A DNA stretch of 57,481 nucleotides from Wandonia sp964447015 (lineage in GTDB: Bacteria > Bacteroidota > Bacteroidia > Flavobacteriales_D > Crocinitomicaceae): positions 1 to 57,481 of the forward strand of contig CAYUQU010000014.1 of assembly GCA_964447015.1 (NCBI GenBank), given 5' to 3'. The notes beneath the pieces were generated by a model. That model worked only from the letters and a program-made list of their open reading frames with translations. It had not been told where the DNA came from and ran no database searches. Numbering within the stretch: position 1 is the first letter of the stretch; each line of letters begins with the position of its first letter. Position numbers and translations under genes: made by a program. Of the stretch, positions 42,087-50,285 are shown piece by piece.

Positions 42087-43202
42087 TCACAACTTAATTA
42101 GTTTTCTAGATACTTCGCCAATTTTCACATAGTAGATTCCTGTAGATAAACCTGTTATATCAATCTCAGTAGAATTTGAATTCAATACTACTCTTCCATC
42201 TGAATTGACAATTAAAACATTATCTATTTCTGTATCCGAAACAATACTCACTTTGGTAGAGGCTGGATTTGGGTAAACAGAAAAAGTTTCTTTACTCGGA
42301 AATGAGCTCACCCCCGCTGTTTGAGTCACACATGTCCTTGGGTAATCAAGCACCGTTTGCCAAGCAATTTCTTGAAATGCAAGTGCCAATTCTTCGCTTG
42401 GAGCGTCAAAATCTCCTCCCCACCAAACTTGCAACTGATTTGTTAAACCTACAGGACTTCGCTCATGAATTGTAGCAAAATGCACGCATGCAACAAAATA
42501 TTTCCCTACATCATTCAAATGAATATCGTCAGAAAAAAGGTCTTCAATATTATTCAAACCAGGTAGCGCTCCTGCGACAATTGAATCGTACACGCGCGCC
42601 AATCCCTGTCCTGCTGGAATTAAGCAAACAGGATTGGACGGATTAAACCGAGTATTCAGTGTGTCAACCACACTTTCCCACATGGGTAAATCATCTTCAA
42701 GTCTTTGACGCCACGGATTTGCATCCACATCATAGTCGCAACCTGTCGGTGTACCGCTTAAGAGACAATGCCAATCTTCATAAAGATAAACGCGAATATT
42801 GGGATTATGAAGGTTTGCAAAAACGAAAAAACTATCCGCATATTGGTAAGTCAACTCTATTATGCTTAAATAACGTGGCACCGACTCTGTCAATACAAGT
42901 ACATCAAAATCTCCAGTAGGCAAGCCACCTGTTTCGTCATAAAAACCATAATAATGAGGTGGGTTGGGAGTGTAATCCATCGCGTCCTTTCGCTCCCATT
43001 GCCAACTCAGAGGAGATCCAGGAATACTTTGGTAAACCCAATCGAAATTGACATCTTCATGGTCATCGGAAAGTGATTTAACCATATCTGGAATTTGGTC
43101 GCTCAAACTATGACCGACGTAAAAGGCTTTTACATTTTGTCCAAAAGCGAATTGATTGAAAAAAGTAAGTAAAACGATGATAAAAATGAGTAGAATACGC
43201 AT
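42087..43202 (-). CDS. SGNH-like secreted protein with T9SS sorting domain
   Basis: The protein has 371 aa with a signal peptide (cleavage near FAFG). Residues 23-260 resemble an SGNH/GDSL hydrolase: KAFYVGHSLSDQ holds a possible nucleophile Ser, FDVLVLTESVPRY is strand-like, and LFSDDIHLNDVGKYFVA holds an Asp-X-His pair of block V. The C-terminal 75 or so residues (FSVYPNPASTKVSIVS, then ITGLSTGIYYVKIGE) are a type A T9SS sorting domain, so it is secreted to the surface. The substrate is unknown. It is not operonic with its neighbours. Confidence 0.75.
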   Translation of the reverse strand: MRILLIFIIVLLTFFNQFAFGQNVKAFYVGHSLSDQIPDMVKSLSDDHEDVNFDWVYQSIPGSPLSWQWERKDAMDYTPNPPHYYGFYDETGGLPTGDFDVLVLTESVPRYLSIIELTYQYADSFFVFANLHNPNIRVYLYEDWHCLLSGTPTGCDYDVDANPWRQRLEDDLPMWESVVDTLNTRFNPSNPVCLIPAGQGLARVYDSIVAGALPGLNNIEDLFSDDIHLNDVGKYFVACVHFATIHERSPVGLTNQLQVWWGGDFDAPSEELALAFQEIAWQTVLDYPRTCVTQTAGVSSFPSKETFSVYPNPASTKVSIVSDTEIDNVLIVNSDGRVVLNSNSTEIDITGLSTGIYYVKIGEVSRKLIKL

Positions 43203-43275
43203 ACTATATTTTATTTGTTTAGGTTATAGACGTGTCATTTTTTCTATCCGTTGGGTATTTTTCACTTTCTCAATC

Positions 43276-43309
43276 AAAAAAAGCCACTCATCTAATGACA
43301 AGTGGCTTT
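43276..43309 (-). terminator. Terminator of groS-groL
   Basis: AAAGCCACT (43280-43288) pairs with AGTGGCTTT (43301-43309); on the minus strand a T run follows. It lies about 90 nt past the groL stop. Confidence 0.8.
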
Positions 43310-43395
43310 CAATATATAAGCGGCCATATTATCCGAAACAAGTCGGGAAATAGGATACCGATTTAAAATGCGAAGGTACGATTTTTAGTAATAAA

Positions 43396-45030
43396 TTACA
43401 TCATCCCCGGCATTCCACCGTGCATTCCGCCTCCCATTCCTGCTGCACCAGCCTCTTCAGGCTCTTCAGCAATCACACATTCTGTTGTCAACAACATACC
43501 TGCGATAGAAGATGCATTTTCGATAGCAATTCGCGTCACTTTTGTTGGGTCAATTACACCCGAAGCAAAAAGATTTTCGAATACCTCTGTGCGTGCGTTG
43601 TAACCATAGTCGTCTTTGCCCTCGCGAACTTTCTGAACGATTACAGCTCCTTCGCCACCAGCATTGGCAACGATTTGACGCAATGGTTCTTCAATTGCAC
43701 GTTTTACAATAGCGATTCCTGTTGTTTCGTCTTCGTTGATGCCTTTCATGTTTTCCAACACTTCGATAGCGCGAATTAACGCCACACCACCACCAGGCAC
43801 AATTCCTTCTTCCACAGCAGCACGCGTAGCAGCTAACGCATCGTCTACACGGTCTTTTTTCTCCTTCATTTCCATTTCAGAAGCTGCACCAATGTATAAT
43901 ACTGCAACACCACCAGCCAACTTAGCCAAACGCTCTTGTAGCTTTTCTTTGTCGTAATCCGAAGTTGTTGCTTCAATTTGCGAGCGAATTTGTGTCACGC
44001 GATTAGCGATATCTTCTTTCTGACCCGCACCATTGATGATGGTTGTATTGTCTTTGTCTATTTCGATTTTCTCTGCAGAACCTAACAAATCAAGTGTTGC
44101 ATTCTCCAATTTCAAACCGCGCTCTTCAGAAATCACCTGACCACCTGTAAGGATGGCGATGTCTTCTAACATTGCTTTACGGCGATCACCAAATCCTGGA
44201 GCTTTAACAGCTGCAATTTTCAGTGAACCGCGAATTCTGTTTACTACCAAAGTAGCCAAGGCTTCGCTATCCACATCCTCCGCAATAATCAACATCGGGC
44301 GACCTGATTGTACTGCTGGTTCTAGCACAGGTAGAAGCTCGCGCATGTTCGAAATCTTTTTATCCGTAATCAGGATATAAGGATTTTCAAGATCCGCAAT
44401 CATCTTCTCCGTGTTCGTCACAAAGTAAGGCGAAAGATATCCGCGGTCAAACTGCATACCTTCTACAGTTTTCACTTCAGTCTCTGTTCCTTTTGCTTCC
44501 TCTACAGTAATTACACCGTCGTTTCCAACAACTTTCATCGCTTCAGCAATCAATGAACCAATAGCTTCATCGTTGTTCGCTGAAATAGACGCTACTTGTT
44601 TGATTTGATCATTCTCTGAACAGCTTTTCGAAATTTCTTTAAGCTTATCTACTACTGCAATTACAGCTTTATCCATTCCGCGTTTCAAGTCCATTGGATT
44701 CGCTCCTGACGCCACGTTTTTAAGTCCCGCAGTAATCATAGCTTGCGCTAAAACTGTGGCAGTTGTCGTTCCATCACCAGCAATATCATTGGTTTTTGAC
44801 GCCACTTCTTTTACCATTTGCGCACCTAAGTTCTCAATTACGTCTTTCAACACAATCTCACGCGCTACAGTTACACCATCTTTCGTGATGTGAGGTGCAC
44901 CGAACTTTTTGTCAATAACTACATTGCGTCCTTTAGGACCTAAAGTAACTTTCACAGCGTCTGCTAAAGCATCCACTCCTCTTTTCAATTTATCTCTAGC
45001 TTCGACGTTGAATAATATTTCCTTTGCCAT
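43396..45030 (-). CDS. groL: Chaperonin GroEL
   Basis: The protein has 544 aa, full length. The start AKEILFNVEARDKLKRGVDALADAVKVTLGPKGRNVVIDKKFGAP, the DGTTTATVLAQA loop, and the C-terminal Gly/Met tail (GMGGGMHGGMPGMM) are standard. It folds cytosolic proteins in an ATP-driven double ring with GroES, whose gene lies 18 nt upstream. Confidence 0.98.
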   Translation of the reverse strand: MAKEILFNVEARDKLKRGVDALADAVKVTLGPKGRNVVIDKKFGAPHITKDGVTVAREIVLKDVIENLGAQMVKEVASKTNDIAGDGTTTATVLAQAMITAGLKNVASGANPMDLKRGMDKAVIAVVDKLKEISKSCSENDQIKQVASISANNDEAIGSLIAEAMKVVGNDGVITVEEAKGTETEVKTVEGMQFDRGYLSPYFVTNTEKMIADLENPYILITDKKISNMRELLPVLEPAVQSGRPMLIIAEDVDSEALATLVVNRIRGSLKIAAVKAPGFGDRRKAMLEDIAILTGGQVISEERGLKLENATLDLLGSAEKIEIDKDNTTIINGAGQKEDIANRVTQIRSQIEATTSDYDKEKLQERLAKLAGGVAVLYIGAASEMEMKEKKDRVDDALAATRAAVEEGIVPGGGVALIRAIEVLENMKGINEDETTGIAIVKRAIEEPLRQIVANAGGEGAVIVQKVREGKDDYGYNARTEVFENLFASGVIDPTKVTRIAIENASSIAGMLLTTECVIAEEPEEAGAAGMGGGMHGGMPGMM

Positions 45031-45048
45031 TTTTTTATTGTTTTAAGA

Positions 45049-45330
45049 TTAACCTTCAACTATTCCGTACACATCTGATTCACGCATAATCAAATATGTT
45101 TTACCATCTAATTTGATTTCTGTACCTGAATACTGTCCGTAAATAACTGAATCCCCAACTTTAACCGTCATTGGTTCATCCACTTTTCCTGGACCTGCAG
45201 CTACAATAGTACCTTTCAAGGGTTTTTCTTTTGCTGTATCCGGAATAATGATTCCACTTGCTGTTTTTTCTTCAGCCGGCGCTGGTTCCACCAACACTCT
45301 GTCGGCTAATGGCTTTAATAATGTTGACAT
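45049..45330 (-). CDS. groS: Co-chaperonin GroES
   Basis: The protein has 93 aa, full length: LKPLADRVLVEPAPAEEKTASGIIIPDTAKEKP with the mobile loop near 16-32, then GDSVIYGQYSGTEIKLDGKTYLIMRESDVYGI. It is the lid of GroEL. It precedes groL in one unit. Confidence 0.97.
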   Translation of the reverse strand: MSTLLKPLADRVLVEPAPAEEKTASGIIIPDTAKEKPLKGTIVAAGPGKVDEPMTVKVGDSVIYGQYSGTEIKLDGKTYLIMRESDVYGIVEG

Positions 45331-45351
45331 AACTTTTTAATTTGTTTAAAC

Positions 45352-45382
45352 TAAATTTAAGTTGATACTCCTAACTGACCAA
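45352..45382 (-). promoter_or_regulatory. Putative promoter of groS-groL
   Basis: On the minus strand TTG (45380-45382), a 20-nt spacer and TAAATTTA (45352-45359, one mismatch from TAnnTTTG) fit the housekeeping promoter. An upstream TGGCAC (45387-45392) resembles a sigma-54 -24 box but has a poor -12 box. No CIRCE-type repeat is seen. Confidence 0.4.
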
Positions 45383-45426
45383 TTTTGTGCCATTCAGCAA
45401 ATCGCACTTTATTGTCAGTAATAGAC

Positions 45427-45463
45427 AAAAAAAATGTCAGCATGACTGACATACTGACATTTT
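45427..45463 (-). terminator. Terminator of secG
   Basis: AAAATGTCAG (45431-45440) pairs with CTGACATTTT (45454-45463), and on the minus strand a further T run follows. A third TGTCAG-type copy inside the loop allows alternative pairing. Confidence 0.8.
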
Positions 45464-45482
45464 AAAATGAGTTATTTTTTTT

Positions 45483-45770
45483 CTATTGAGGCTGCTCTGT
45501 TTGAGTTCCTGCTCCAGCATCTTGTTGCGTTGGAGGAGCTGGTTGACTACCGCTATTCATTACTACCATTACAAGTGTAATTACAGCAATGGCACTAGCT
45601 AAAGTCCACGTAGCTTTTTCAATAAAATCGTTAGCGCGTTTCACACCTCCCAATTGACTTGGAGCACCGAAGTTCGAAGATAATCCACCACCTTTTGGGT
45701 TTTGAACTAGAACAACAACTATCAGTAAAATACTTGCGAGGATAATCAATAATGTCAATAGTACTTCCAT
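45483..45770 (-). CDS. secG: Preprotein translocase subunit SecG
   Basis: The protein has 95 aa with two transmembrane helices (about 2-22 and 52-72) and the signature VVLVQNPKGGGLSSNFGAPSQLGGVKRANDFIEKATW between them. The C-terminus is a disordered Gln/Pro-rich tail (SQPAPPTQQDAGAG). It supports the SecYE channel. It is last in the miaB-to-secG run and starts 1 nt after its neighbour's stop. Confidence 0.94.
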   Translation of the reverse strand: MEVLLTLLIILASILLIVVVLVQNPKGGGLSSNFGAPSQLGGVKRANDFIEKATWTLASAIAVITLVMVVMNSGSQPAPPTQQDAGAGTQTEQPQ

Positions 45771-45771
45771 C

Positions 45772-46800
45772 TTACTTATTATTAAGCTTTTCTTTTAATT
45801 CTGAAATTTGAGTTGCAAAGAAACTCTTTTTTTCTGGATTTTTCAAAATTAATTGTTCATAAATTGCAATTGCCTTCGGATAATTTCCTTGAAGGGTTAA
45901 TATCTTGGCTAAAGTTTCGCTGATTGGTAGCGATTCTTCGTTTAAACTCTCCTTGGCATTGCGCACGGGTGAATAAAATTCTTTCTTTGGTTTTGAGATA
46001 CTTGGCTCGGTCGCAATGAAATTATCTACAATTTTATTTACCAATTCCTTTTTGTCTTCCTCATCAATAGAAGGCTGAACAGGATCCACCTCTTTCGGAT
46101 TTTCAGTTCCTTCACGCAACCACCCAATAAACGAACGCTTACCTTCTACTTCTTGTGAAATCAGTTGAGAGGTGTCTGGAATGATCTCAGGCTCCACTTC
46201 AGGTTCAATCTGTGAAGTTTCACTCTCTTCTGAGTCTTCAGAAGGTTGAATTACCTTATCAGCATTCAATTCATACGCTGCATTGAGGGCATTGCTCCAA
46301 ATTTCTTCTTCAAGTGGCTCAACAACCTCTGATTCTACCTCTGTTTCTCGCTCTGTTTCTGCGTCTTCTTGTGATTCTTCTTTAGCTAGTTCTTCAGGTT
46401 GAATGACTTCCTCAGGAAGGAAATCAATATTCACTTCTTCAACTTCGACTTTCTCTTCTTCAACAGCAGTTGATTCTGGAACGTCAGATGAAGTTTCTTC
46501 TGCCACATCTACATTTTCTTCTATCTCAACCTCAGTCTCGCCTACTTCCTCAAAAGTGCTTTGAGAATCTAACGCGTAAACTAAGTGATATAAGGTTTCT
46601 CTATCCGACACATGACTGGCCAAACGATTCAATTCCTCTTCAAAATTAACTGATTGCCCTACCGCCAAACTTTTGAGATACAACAAATGGACAGTTCCAC
46701 AATACGGATATTTTTGACACAACTCTTTCAGCTCTTCTGCCTGAGAAAAAGTCACTTCCGAAGAATGCTTAATTATATGTGAGAGCTGAGTCAAATTCAT
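45772..46800 (-). CDS. Acidic protein with C-terminal TPR-like motif
   Basis: The protein has 342 aa from the ATG at 46800, which overlaps the lptE stop as TGATG, suggesting coupled translation. Residues 1-95 are helical (MNLTQLSHIIKHSSEVTFSQAEELKELCQKYPYCGTVHLLYL) and resemble tetratricopeptide helices. Residues about 95-235 are a long Glu/Val-rich acidic low-complexity region. The last 60 (SLPISETLAKILTLQGNYPKAIAIYEQLILKNPEK) form one TPR-like hairpin. It has no signal peptide and is thought to be cytoplasmic. The position between lptE and secG is common in flavobacteria as far as I recall; its role is unknown. Confidence 0.75.
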   Translation of the reverse strand: MNLTQLSHIIKHSSEVTFSQAEELKELCQKYPYCGTVHLLYLKSLAVGQSVNFEEELNRLASHVSDRETLYHLVYALDSQSTFEEVGETEVEIEENVDVAEETSSDVPESTAVEEEKVEVEEVNIDFLPEEVIQPEELAKEESQEDAETERETEVESEVVEPLEEEIWSNALNAAYELNADKVIQPSEDSEESETSQIEPEVEPEIIPDTSQLISQEVEGKRSFIGWLREGTENPKEVDPVQPSIDEEDKKELVNKIVDNFIATEPSISKPKKEFYSPVRNAKESLNEESLPISETLAKILTLQGNYPKAIAIYEQLILKNPEKKSFFATQISELKEKLNNK

Positions 46801-47312
46801 CACCAATCCGATTGAAGTTTGTTGAGAATATCTTGAAGAATTTGCTGATTAATATCTTCCAATAATTGTGCTTCAACTGCATTCAAATCTTGATTGCTGT
46901 CATAATCTGCAAAACGTCTCGGGTGTATTGTAAAACTTTTTTCAGGATCTAAACTATTCTCTACTTCGATAGTCATTGCTATTGTCAACCTCGTCAATGC
47001 AGCTTGGCTATCTCCTTGAATGGAAACAGGAGTTATATCATATTGTGAAATTACACCTGAAAAAATTAAGTGTACATCAGGCATGTCTGTTTTAAGTAAT
47101 TTCAGCTTTGTATTACCCAAAATACCGTCCTTTAAAAATTCTGTAAAGTTTACAGGGTAATTCATTGGTGCATTAGGCGCAGTTAATTCAAAATTAAGAA
47201 CAGAGAATGATTTAAGGCTTGGATCCATTGAGTTGTCTTTGAAGCCCACACTTGTAGGATAACAACTCGACATCACAACGCCCAGTAAAAACGAAAGCAC
47301 AACTAGTCGCAT
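46800..47312 (-). CDS. lptE: LptE-family lipopolysaccharide-assembly lipoprotein
   Basis: The protein has 170 aa. The lipoprotein signal MRLVVLSFLLGVVMSSC has a lipobox at Cys17. Residues 17-165 match the Bacteroidota LptE-like pattern (YPTSVGFKDNSMDPSLKSFSVLNFEL, then QDLNAVEAQLLEDINQQILQDILNKL). LptE plugs the LptD barrel that inserts LPS in the outer membrane. It follows the sigma-54 activator by 4 nt and overlaps the next gene by one base. Confidence 0.87.
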   Translation of the reverse strand: MRLVVLSFLLGVVMSSCYPTSVGFKDNSMDPSLKSFSVLNFELTAPNAPMNYPVNFTEFLKDGILGNTKLKLLKTDMPDVHLIFSGVISQYDITPVSIQGDSQAALTRLTIAMTIEVENSLDPEKSFTIHPRRFADYDSNQDLNAVEAQLLEDINQQILQDILNKLQSDW

Positions 47313-47316
47313 ACTT

Positions 47317-48567
47317 TTAATTTAAATCGTATTCCTTAATTTTTCGATAAAGTGTTCGCTCAGAAATTCCTAATTCCAACGCCGCATACTTTCGCTTTCC
47401 ACGATGTTTCTCCAGCGCTTTCATAATCAATTCTTTTTCTCTATCCTCCAAAGATAGCGATTCTTCAACTTCTTCGTGCTCTTCTACATCTTCTACATCG
47501 TCAGAAGTATATCTTTCTTTCTTTGAAACTTCTGAAGAGTATGATGTAGGACCTGAATGCAACAATCTGCTCTCGTCAACTGGAGAAATAGTGTGATAAA
47601 GTTTATTTATCATCGCTGCCTGATCCTTATCCAGATTTACTTCTCCACCATTCTGAGTCAATGAATAAACCAATTTCTTCAGTTCATTCAAGTCACTTTT
47701 CATGTCAAAGAGAAACTTGTACATCAATTCTCTTTCTGAAAAATCATCACCTTTGGATGAGCCCATCGCTGTAGGCAAAGTTTCCTGCTCAACTGGAATG
47801 TAAGACATTAATTTAGTTGCATCAATCTCACGTTCTTGCTCAATAACCGAAATTTGTTCTACAATATTCTTCAATTGACGAATGTTTCCTGGCCACGTGT
47901 AGTTATCAAGAATCATCACCGCATCCTCCGTCAAACGAATCGGCGGCATTCTGTATTTCTCGCCAAAATCACTGGCAAACTTTCTAAAAAGTAAATGTAC
48001 ATCTCCCTTACGCTCTCGAAGTGGAGGCAAGTGAATAGGCACTGTACTCAATCTATATAATAAGTCTTCGCGAAACTTTCCTTTGCGGATAGCCTGCATC
48101 ATATTTTCATTCGTCGCTGCAACTACGCGTACATTTGTTTTCAGTGGTTTTGAAGAGCCTACGCGGATATATTCTCCCGTTTCCAACACACGCAATAAAC
48201 GAACCTGAGTTTGCATAGGTAGTTCAGCAACTTCATCAAGAAAAATCGTTCCGCCATCTGCAACTTCAAAATACCCTTTTCGCGTTCCCGCAGCACCAGT
48301 AAACGAACCTTTCTCGTGACCAAAAAGTTCCGAGTCGATTGTTCCTTCTGGAATAGCGCCACAGTTTACTGCGATATATTCTCCGTGTTTGCGTGAACTT
48401 AATTGGTGAATTACTTGAGGAATAATTTCTTTACCCGTTCCACTTTCACCCGTTACAAGTACTGAGATGTCTGTAGGAGCAACTTGCATCGCCACTTCAA
48501 TTGCTCGATGCAAACTAGGGTTACTACCTATAATTCCAAAACGCTGTTTGATTTGCTGTAAGTTCAT
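47317..48567 (-). CDS. Sigma-54-dependent transcriptional activator
   Basis: The protein has 416 aa. The AAA+ domain begins almost at the N-terminus: Walker A GESGTGKE (about 39-46), the GSFTGA loop that contacts sigma-54 (about 91-96), and Walker B IFLDEVAELP. A linker region, acidic near 350-370, leads to a Fis-type HTH at the C-terminus (KYAALELGISERTLYRKIKEYDLN). There is no receiver, GAF or PAS domain, so its activity must be governed by abundance or partners. It is operonic between miaB and lptE. Confidence 0.93.
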   Translation of the reverse strand: MNLQQIKQRFGIIGSNPSLHRAIEVAMQVAPTDISVLVTGESGTGKEIIPQVIHQLSSRKHGEYIAVNCGAIPEGTIDSELFGHEKGSFTGAAGTRKGYFEVADGGTIFLDEVAELPMQTQVRLLRVLETGEYIRVGSSKPLKTNVRVVAATNENMMQAIRKGKFREDLLYRLSTVPIHLPPLRERKGDVHLLFRKFASDFGEKYRMPPIRLTEDAVMILDNYTWPGNIRQLKNIVEQISVIEQEREIDATKLMSYIPVEQETLPTAMGSSKGDDFSERELMYKFLFDMKSDLNELKKLVYSLTQNGGEVNLDKDQAAMINKLYHTISPVDESRLLHSGPTSYSSEVSKKERYTSDDVEDVEEHEEVEESLSLEDREKELIMKALEKHRGKRKYAALELGISERTLYRKIKEYDLN

Positions 48568-48583
48568 ACTTGAATTCTTTATT

Positions 48584-50029
48584 CTACAACTTTTCTACTA
48601 GCTCTCCACGCATTGTTGCGGCAGTACATGAAAGAACTTTCACCAATGCGTAATCTCCTTTTTTCAAATCTCCTTTTGGGAAAATAATTACTGCATTCTG
48701 CGAATTGCGACCAAACATTTCTTCTTTAGAACGTTTTGACTCGCCCTCCACAAGCACTTCAAAAGTTTTTCCAATTCCCTTTTCGTGGTGCATTAACGAA
48801 TTAGCTTGTTGCTTGTCGATAACCTCAGTCAAACGTCTTTGTTTCACTTCTTCGGGAACATCGTCTTCGTATTTACGCTCAGCCAAGGTCTTTGGTCGTT
48901 CTGAATACTTAAACATATATGCGTATTCGTACTTCACGTAATCAATCAAAGACAAGGTGTCTTGATGATCTTCTTCCGTCTCCGTACAAAATCCTGTAAT
49001 AATATCTGTAGAAATTGAACATTCAGGCATGTACTTGCGAATTGCATCAATGCGACCAATGTACCATTCGCGAGAATACCCACGGTTCATTTTCTCCAAC
49101 ACTCGTGTGCTTCCCGATTGAACAGGCAAGTGAATATACTCACAAATATTATGATACTTCGCCATCGTTTGCAGCACTTCGTCCGTCATGTCTTTAGGAT
49201 GTGAAGTGGAAAAGCGTACGCGCAATTTTGGATTTACCAATGCCACCATTTCCAACAATTCAGCAAAATTCACTGTAGGTTGTTCTGGATTTTCAATTTC
49301 CCCTTTCTTGGTCAAATTCCAGCGGTACGAATCCACATTTTGACCCAAAAGAGTTACTTCTCGATATCCTCTATCAAATAATTCTTGAGCTTCCTCCACA
49401 ATTGTTTTAGGGTCGCGACTTCGTTCTCTTCCACGGGTGAAAGGCACCACACAAAACGAACACATATTGTCACAACCACGCATTATGCTAATAAAAGCCG
49501 TTACTCCGTTGTGATCCAAGCGCACGGGACTGATATCCGCATACGTTTCTTCACGCGAGAGCAATACATTTACCGCTTTTTGTCCACCACCTACTTCCGA
49601 AATCAAGTTAGGCAGATCGCGATATGCATCAGGACCAGCAACTAAATCCACTAATTTCTCTTCTTCAAGCAAATTCGTTTTAAGACGCTCAGCCATACAT
49701 CCAAGAATTCCAACCACCAATGATGGTTTATTCTCTTTGCGTTTCTTAAACTCCGTCAACCGATTGCGCACGCGCTGCTCAGCATTCTCGCGAATTGAAC
49801 ACGTATTTAAAAGAACCACGTCGGCTTCATCTTCGTTGCGCGTTGTAGTATAACCTTCTTTAATGAGAACCGAAGCTACAATTTCACTGTCAGAAAAATT
49901 CATTTGACAGCCGTAGCTTTCCAAAAACAATTTTTTCCCATTGCTCTTCACAGGAGCTTGCATATCAAGTGCCTCTCCCTGTCTTTCCTCAACTATTGTC
50001 TTATCTCCGAATAATCCGGTATTACTCAT
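48584..50029 (-). CDS. miaB: tRNA-2-methylthio-N6-dimethylallyladenosine synthase MiaB
   Basis: The protein has 481 aa. The radical-SAM methylthiotransferase modifies A37 of tRNAs that read UNN codons. The N-terminal Cys (YGCQMNFSDSE, NTCSIRENAEQRV, GILGCMAERL) bind the auxiliary cluster, MRGCDNMCSFCVVPFTRGRERSR holds the SAM cluster CxxxCxxC, and a C-terminal TRAM domain ends the protein. It is the first gene of a run reaching secG (gaps 16, 4, overlap 1, 1 nt). Confidence 0.96.
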   Translation of the reverse strand: MSNTGLFGDKTIVEERQGEALDMQAPVKSNGKKLFLESYGCQMNFSDSEIVASVLIKEGYTTTRNEDEADVVLLNTCSIRENAEQRVRNRLTEFKKRKENKPSLVVGILGCMAERLKTNLLEEEKLVDLVAGPDAYRDLPNLISEVGGGQKAVNVLLSREETYADISPVRLDHNGVTAFISIMRGCDNMCSFCVVPFTRGRERSRDPKTIVEEAQELFDRGYREVTLLGQNVDSYRWNLTKKGEIENPEQPTVNFAELLEMVALVNPKLRVRFSTSHPKDMTDEVLQTMAKYHNICEYIHLPVQSGSTRVLEKMNRGYSREWYIGRIDAIRKYMPECSISTDIITGFCTETEEDHQDTLSLIDYVKYEYAYMFKYSERPKTLAERKYEDDVPEEVKQRRLTEVIDKQQANSLMHHEKGIGKTFEVLVEGESKRSKEEMFGRNSQNAVIIFPKGDLKKGDYALVKVLSCTAATMRGELVEKL

Positions 50030-50285
50030 GTCTTTTATGTACTAAAAAATGTATGCAAATTTACATATAAAGTTTGGTGTGTCAAAATGGCAGAGAATTA
50101 AAATATTATAAGCCTTAATTATTTCAAATTAAGTATGATTTTTATACTCAATTCATGCACTCCAAAAACAGTCTTTTTATCATCTAAATACGCCGAAGTT
50201 TGTTTTTCGAATTAATTTCAACTTATTTTGCACAAAATTCTGAAGTCAATCGGACTTTGAATGTAGAACGTATTGAACGTCAAAT

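Noticed and set aside
45380..45392. Sigma-54 promoter before groS (TGGCAC at 45387-45392)
   Set aside because: The -24 box is good but the -12 box (TGGTC instead of TTGCA) is poor, and a near-consensus housekeeping promoter overlaps; kept only as a note.
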